DNA from: Planctomycetota bacterium
GTDB taxonomy: Bacteria; Planctomycetota; MHYJ01; JACQXL01
Direction of reading: 5' to 3'
DNA length: 8,482 nt
Assembly (NCBI GenBank): GCA_016208805.1
Contig: JACQXL010000077.1
Span: forward strand, 1-8,482
Made by a program: the position numbers and the translations under genes. The notes under the pieces were generated by a model. That model ran no database searches, was not told the DNA's origin, and worked only from the letters and a program-made list of their open reading frames with translations. Shown one piece after another: positions 5,145-8,482 of the stretch (position 1 is the stretch's first letter; each line of letters starts with the position of its first letter).

Positions 5145-5149
5145 ATAAA

Positions 5150-5156
5150 AAGGAGG
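5150..5156 (+). promoter_or_regulatory. Consensus Shine-Dalgarno AAGGAGG for the giant gene
   Basis: A full AAGGAGG (continuing to AGGAGGT at 5157) lies five bases before ATG 5162, which fixes the start of the giant ORF. Confidence 0.85.
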
Positions 5157-5161
5157 TAATT

Positions 5162-8100
5162 ATGCGTAAGATTTTGGTTATCATCTGTGTCATCTGTGTC
5201 ATCTGTGGTTACGGCGGGCTGTGCCACAAGAAGGATAAGAACACTGATACCGGCAGCAGCGCAGACCAAACTCCACCGCCGGACACCGGCTCCAGCGGTC
5301 CGCCGGCACAAACCCAATCGCCCGACCCGGCTGTCGGCGCCATCAATGTCCCGATATCTCAAGTGATGTCCTGGGCGCCAGCCGCGGAAGCCGACTCATA
5401 CAACATCTATTTCGGGTCCAGCAATCCGCCCATAGATGACCTGGCGCCGGAAAATATCGCCAACACCACCGCGACCAGTTGGGACCCGAGAGGGCTAACC
5501 GTCGGCGCGACCTATTACTGGCGCATAGACTCCAAGAACGACAAGGGCGTGACCAAGGGCAATGTCTGGCATTTTACCACGGTCCCGGCGGCGCCTGAAC
5601 TGGCCACCTCGCCTAACCCGGCTAATGGCGCTGCCAATGTGTCTATCTCGGCGCAACTGTCCTGGTCTGCCCCTTGTTGTGACCCGGCCACCTACGCCGA
5701 ATCCTATGATGTCTATTTCGGCACAAATAATCCGCCCTCAAACATTATCAATGGCACAAATACTACCGCTATCACCTATTCCCCAGCCGCTCTTCTCACT
5801 ACCGAGACCACCTATTACTGGCGTCTTGACACCAAAAACTTCACCGCAACAACGCCGGGCACGGTCTGGTCTTTCCAGACTACCTTCAACGATGCGCCGG
5901 TTCTAACCGCTATCGGTCCTAAAACTGTCAGCGAAGGCAGATTATTGACGTTTACCATCTCGGCCACCGACCCTGATGGTCAGACGTTGACATATTCAGC
6001 CACCGGACTGCCCACCGGCGCAACCTTTGACCCGGCCACCAAAACTTTCGCCTGGACACCGGACTACACCCAGTCCGGCTTGTACGCCAATGTCAAGTTC
6101 CGGGCAACTGATTCAGAAGGACTCTATGCCGAAGAGACTATCACGATAACCGTTTCGTCGGCGCAATTACGTTGGGTGCTCCAGCCGCCGTCAGGTGTCG
6201 GAGCCGGCGCTAACTGGACACCGGCCTGCACCGTTGAGGTGATTGATGCCGACAATAACCGGCTGACATCGGATAACTCCACAGTAGTTACATTAGTAAG
6301 GGTAGCAGGCACAGGCGCATTTGCGACTGGTAACACTGCCACCGTCTCATCAGGCCTGGCTACCTTCAGCGCCGTTACATATAATAAGGCAGAGACCATC
6401 ACGGTCAAAGCCACTGCGTCCGGTCTGGCCGAGTCCGCAACGACCGGCAGTATCATAATCAATCCGGCCGCCCCGGCCTACCTTAGAGTGACCGGCACGG
6501 TCGCTATGACGGCCGGCAGCATTAACGAACTCTCCATCAGCGCATCTGATGCCTACGGCAATTTAGCCACCGGTTATACCGGCGCAAAGAACCTGACCTT
6601 CACCGGCCCGACCCCGATTGGCGCATGGACACCTAATGTAGAATCTGTCAATATGGGCACGTCGCTATCTGCGGGTTTTACTAATGGCTATTCAAACCCC
6701 GGCGCCGCCACCTTAATCGCCTACAAGACCGAGTCGGTCGCTGTTGATGTAACTGACGGCTCAATAAATTCATCCGCCGACCCGGCCTATGACCTGGATT
6801 TAACGGTCACACCGGCCGCGATTGGCAGTTTCACCGTCTCAGCCGTTACTGACCCGGTCATCGCCGGCACGGCATCAGACGTTACCGTCACTGCCCAGGA
6901 TTTATATGGCAATCTCAAGACCGACTATACCGGCACAATCGCATTCACTTCAGACGACCCGCAGGCCGTCTCACCGACGCCCTATACATTCATTAGCGCA
7001 GACAACGGCGTAAAGACATTCACCAATGCCGTCACCCTCAAGACCACCGGTGAAAAGTATGTCCGGGTAACAGGTGATACCAAGACGGGCCAGCAGAATA
7101 ATATCACGGTCACACCGGCCGCGATAGGTAGTTTCATCGTATCAGGAGTTACTGACCCGGTCATCGCCGGCACGGCATCAGACGTTACCGTCACTGCCCA
7201 GGATTTATACGGCAATCTCAAGACCGATTACACCGGCGCTATCACATTTACATCAGATGACCCTGATGCCGTCTTGCCCGCGCCCTATACATTCCAGTTA
7301 ACTGACAACGGCGTAAAGACATTTACCGCCGGTGTAACCCTCAAGACCACCGGTGAAAAGTATGTCCAGGTAACAGGCGACACCAAGACCGGTCAGCAGT
7401 CCAATATCACGGTTCAGCCGGCCGGCAGCATAGACCATTTCACCGTCACAGGCATCACCGACCCGCATACTGCCGGCACCCAGACCTCGCCAGTGGTCAC
7501 CGCATATGACGTCTATGACAACGTCAAGACCGATTACACCGGCGCTATCACCTTTACATCAGATGACCCGCAAGCCGTCTTGCCCGCGCCCTATACATTT
7601 ATTACCGCAGATAACGGCCTAAAGACATTCACCAATGGCGTAACCTTAAAGACGGCCGGAACGACGCACTGGGTCAAGGTTGCAGACGGCGCCAAGACTG
7701 GTCAACAGTCCAACATCACGGTCAACCCAAACGACGCGAATAAACTGCTCTGGGCAACCAATCCGACTACACCGCAGACCGCCGGGACTAACTGGGCACC
7801 AGTGCCCACGGTTGAGGTTACAGACATCTATGGCAACCGCCGGACAGCGGATAACTTCACGGAAGTTACAGTGGTAACGGTAACAGGCACGAGCGGCTTG
7901 AGCGGTAACACTGTAACCGTCTCATCCGGGCTGGCTACCTTCAGCGCCATCACCTATACCAAGGCCGAGACCATCTCGGTCAACGCCACTGCGTCCGGTC
8001 TGCTCCCTGCCCCAACCATAGAAAATATCATCATCAATCCGGCTGGTCCCGCTTTATTAACCTGGCAAACCCAGCCCCAGACCACCACGGCTAATGCCAC

Positions 8101-8482
8101 TATGCCCGCATTCACGGTCCTGGTCCAGGACGCCTACGCGAATCTCGTATCCGGTATCGCTGTCTCTATCACCACGACTGACAACACACGAATCATATAT
8201 CAGGCCGGCGCGCTGGCAACCACCTATGCGACCACAACTACTGATGCGGCCGGTATTGCCACCTTTAACACCATCAGTATGACCCAGGGCGGCGCCGGAT
8301 ACGTATTCAGGGCATCTGCCGGCGCGGCCCCGACGGCTGACTCCACTGGCTTTGATATCGCCGGCCCCGGCGCCTGGACAGAAACCACCTTTACCGCCGG
8401 CGCATTCAACCAGACCACGACCACGACCAACTCGGCTGATGTCCGGTTGGCAACCGTCCCTATTAATCATCCCTGGACCACA
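5162..8482 (+). CDS. Giant secreted multi-domain Ig-like repeat protein, 3' end beyond the window
   Basis: Open for 1107 codons to the right edge; a probable surface protein or adhesin. Residues 1-20 (MRKILVIICVICVICGYGGL) form a hydrophobic export signal, its core encoded by CATCTGTGT repeats. Cys21 followed by a Lys/Asp/Ser-rich linker suggests a lipoprotein, but the lipobox is not canonical. Next come two FN3-like domains (about 57-140 and 143-240), each with Y(N/D)(I/V)YFG..NPP, TYYWR(I/L)D and VW.F.T. A cadherin/He_PIG-like domain follows (242-331: APVLTAIGPKTVSEG, DPDGQTLTYSATGLPTGATF). Ig-like Big/filamin-type modules occupy the rest: A (334-438), B (439-549), three repeats of about 101 residues (550-855), a second A-type copy (858-961) and a further module. 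A Thr-rich stretch (FNQTTTTTNSADVRL) lies at the edge. Catalytic motifs are absent. Transcription is likely sigma-54 dependent. Confidence 0.9.
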   Translation, partial: MRKILVIICVICVICGYGGLCHKKDKNTDTGSSADQTPPPDTGSSGPPAQTQSPDPAVGAINVPISQVMSWAPAAEADSYNIYFGSSNPPIDDLAPENIANTTATSWDPRGLTVGATYYWRIDSKNDKGVTKGNVWHFTTVPAAPELATSPNPANGAANVSISAQLSWSAPCCDPATYAESYDVYFGTNNPPSNIINGTNTTAITYSPAALLTTETTYYWRLDTKNFTATTPGTVWSFQTTFNDAPVLTAIGPKTVSEGRLLTFTISATDPDGQTLTYSATGLPTGATFDPATKTFAWTPDYTQSGLYANVKFRATDSEGLYAEETITITVSSAQLRWVLQPPSGVGAGANWTPACTVEVIDADNNRLTSDNSTVVTLVRVAGTGAFATGNTATVSSGLATFSAVTYNKAETITVKATASGLAESATTGSIIINPAAPAYLRVTGTVAMTAGSINELSISASDAYGNLATGYTGAKNLTFTGPTPIGAWTPNVESVNMGTSLSAGFTNGYSNPGAATLIAYKTESVAVDVTDGSINSSADPAYDLDLTVTPAAIGSFTVSAVTDPVIAGTASDVTVTAQDLYGNLKTDYTGTIAFTSDDPQAVSPTPYTFISADNGVKTFTNAVTLKTTGEKYVRVTGDTKTGQQNNITVTPAAIGSFIVSGVTDPVIAGTASDVTVTAQDLYGNLKTDYTGAITFTSDDPDAVLPAPYTFQLTDNGVKTFTAGVTLKTTGEKYVQVTGDTKTGQQSNITVQPAGSIDHFTVTGITDPHTAGTQTSPVVTAYDVYDNVKTDYTGAITFTSDDPQAVLPAPYTFITADNGLKTFTNGVTLKTAGTTHWVKVADGAKTGQQSNITVNPNDANKLLWATNPTTPQTAGTNWAPVPTVEVTDIYGNRRTADNFTEVTVVTVTGTSGLSGNTVTVSSGLATFSAITYTKAETISVNATASGLLPAPTIENIIINPAGPALLTWQTQPQTTTANATMPAFTVLVQDAYANLVSGIAVSITTTDNTRIIYQAGALATTYATTTTDAAGIATFNTISMTQGGAGYVFRASAGAAPTADSTGFDIAGPGAWTETTFTAGAFNQTTTTTNSADVRLATVPINHPWTT
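5180..5212 (-). repeat. CACAGATGA nonamer repeat inside the signal-peptide codons
   Basis: On the minus strand this reads CCACAGATGA, CACAGATGA, CACAGATGA: the CACAGAT family in 9-bp periodicity. On the plus strand it encodes the repeating ICV tripeptides (IICVICVICG) of the giant protein's signal sequence. Confidence 0.75.
6809..7726 (+). repeat. Three tandem 303-bp (101-residue) coding repeats
   Basis: Copies begin at 6809, 7112 and 7415, exactly 303 bp apart; the third is slightly longer. Each encodes an Ig-like module with (D/A).YGNLKTDYTG.I.FTSDDP.AV, an NGVKTF segment and KTGQQ.NITV. Copies one and two are identical over 62 bp (6845-6906 and 7148-7209), indicating recent duplication or gene conversion; the third is more diverged. 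Confidence 0.9.

Noticed and set aside
5101..5146. Intrinsic terminator
   Set aside because: The stem is followed by ATAAAAAGG rather than a T-run and begins at the predicted transcript start of the next gene.
5040..5160. Known riboswitch (c-di-GMP type) in the leader of the giant gene
   Set aside because: The predicted message begins at about 5103, leaving under 60 nt of leader, and no conserved riboswitch core was recognised.
5562..5906. 114-codon plus-strand ORF, and similar short ORFs to the right
   Set aside because: These are alternative frames within the continuous Ig-like repeat gene and have no recognisable domain.

Overview
Organism and general character: the window looks like bacterial chromosome of mixed base composition, with GC-rich housekeeping-type genes beside visibly AT-rich inserts. 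A sigma-54 activator with a TPR sensor, a very large secreted protein built of Ig-like domains, and several families of short dispersed repeats (a GGGATAY heptamer, a CACAGATTA decamer, GC-rich palindromes) fit an uncultivated lineage such as Planctomycetota or Omnitrophota. No rRNA, tRNA or phylogenetic marker is present, so this placement is inference only.

Layout: the left third is a minus-strand operon read from right to left: an SCP-x-type thiolase (2634 to 1342), a 125-residue four-helix-bundle (S23/IVS-type) protein (1329 to 952), and a secreted protein of unknown function (955 running off the left edge). The four-helix gene sits between two 56-nt inverted arms made of GGGATAY-type heptamers. 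The arms lie a few bases from its start and stop codons, so 892-1390 looks like a self-contained IVS-like element. The arms also encode the last residues of the thiolase and the first 25 residues of the secreted protein.

The middle is a divergent intergenic region (2635-2868) with a GC-rich palindrome and a 27-codon ORF, followed by a plus-strand TPR-AAA+-Fis sigma-54 activator (2869-4841). This gene carries two lesions: a Walker B aspartate replaced by glycine (residue 442) and a frameshift near 4446-4490 that separates the ATPase from its Fis-type DNA-binding domain.

The 320-bp gap at 4842-5161 is densely packed: an 87-bp decamer-repeat palindrome, two 18-bp TGTT-N10-AACA palindromes exactly 20 bp apart, a perfect -24/-12 promoter (5077-5092), and a leader hairpin starting at the predicted +1. 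It leads into a giant ORF (5162 to beyond the right edge, 1107 codons seen) with a signal peptide partly encoded by CACAGAT repeats, FN3-like domains, a cadherin/He_PIG-like domain and many Ig-like/Big-type modules including three 101-residue tandem repeats.

How it fits together: the right half reads as a regulator with its target (activator, paired enhancer sites, sigma-54 promoter, surface protein), although the regulator copy seen here appears damaged. The most unusual theme is that four gene ends in this window are encoded by dispersed repeats, and that one repeat pair forms inverted arms around a four-helix-bundle gene.
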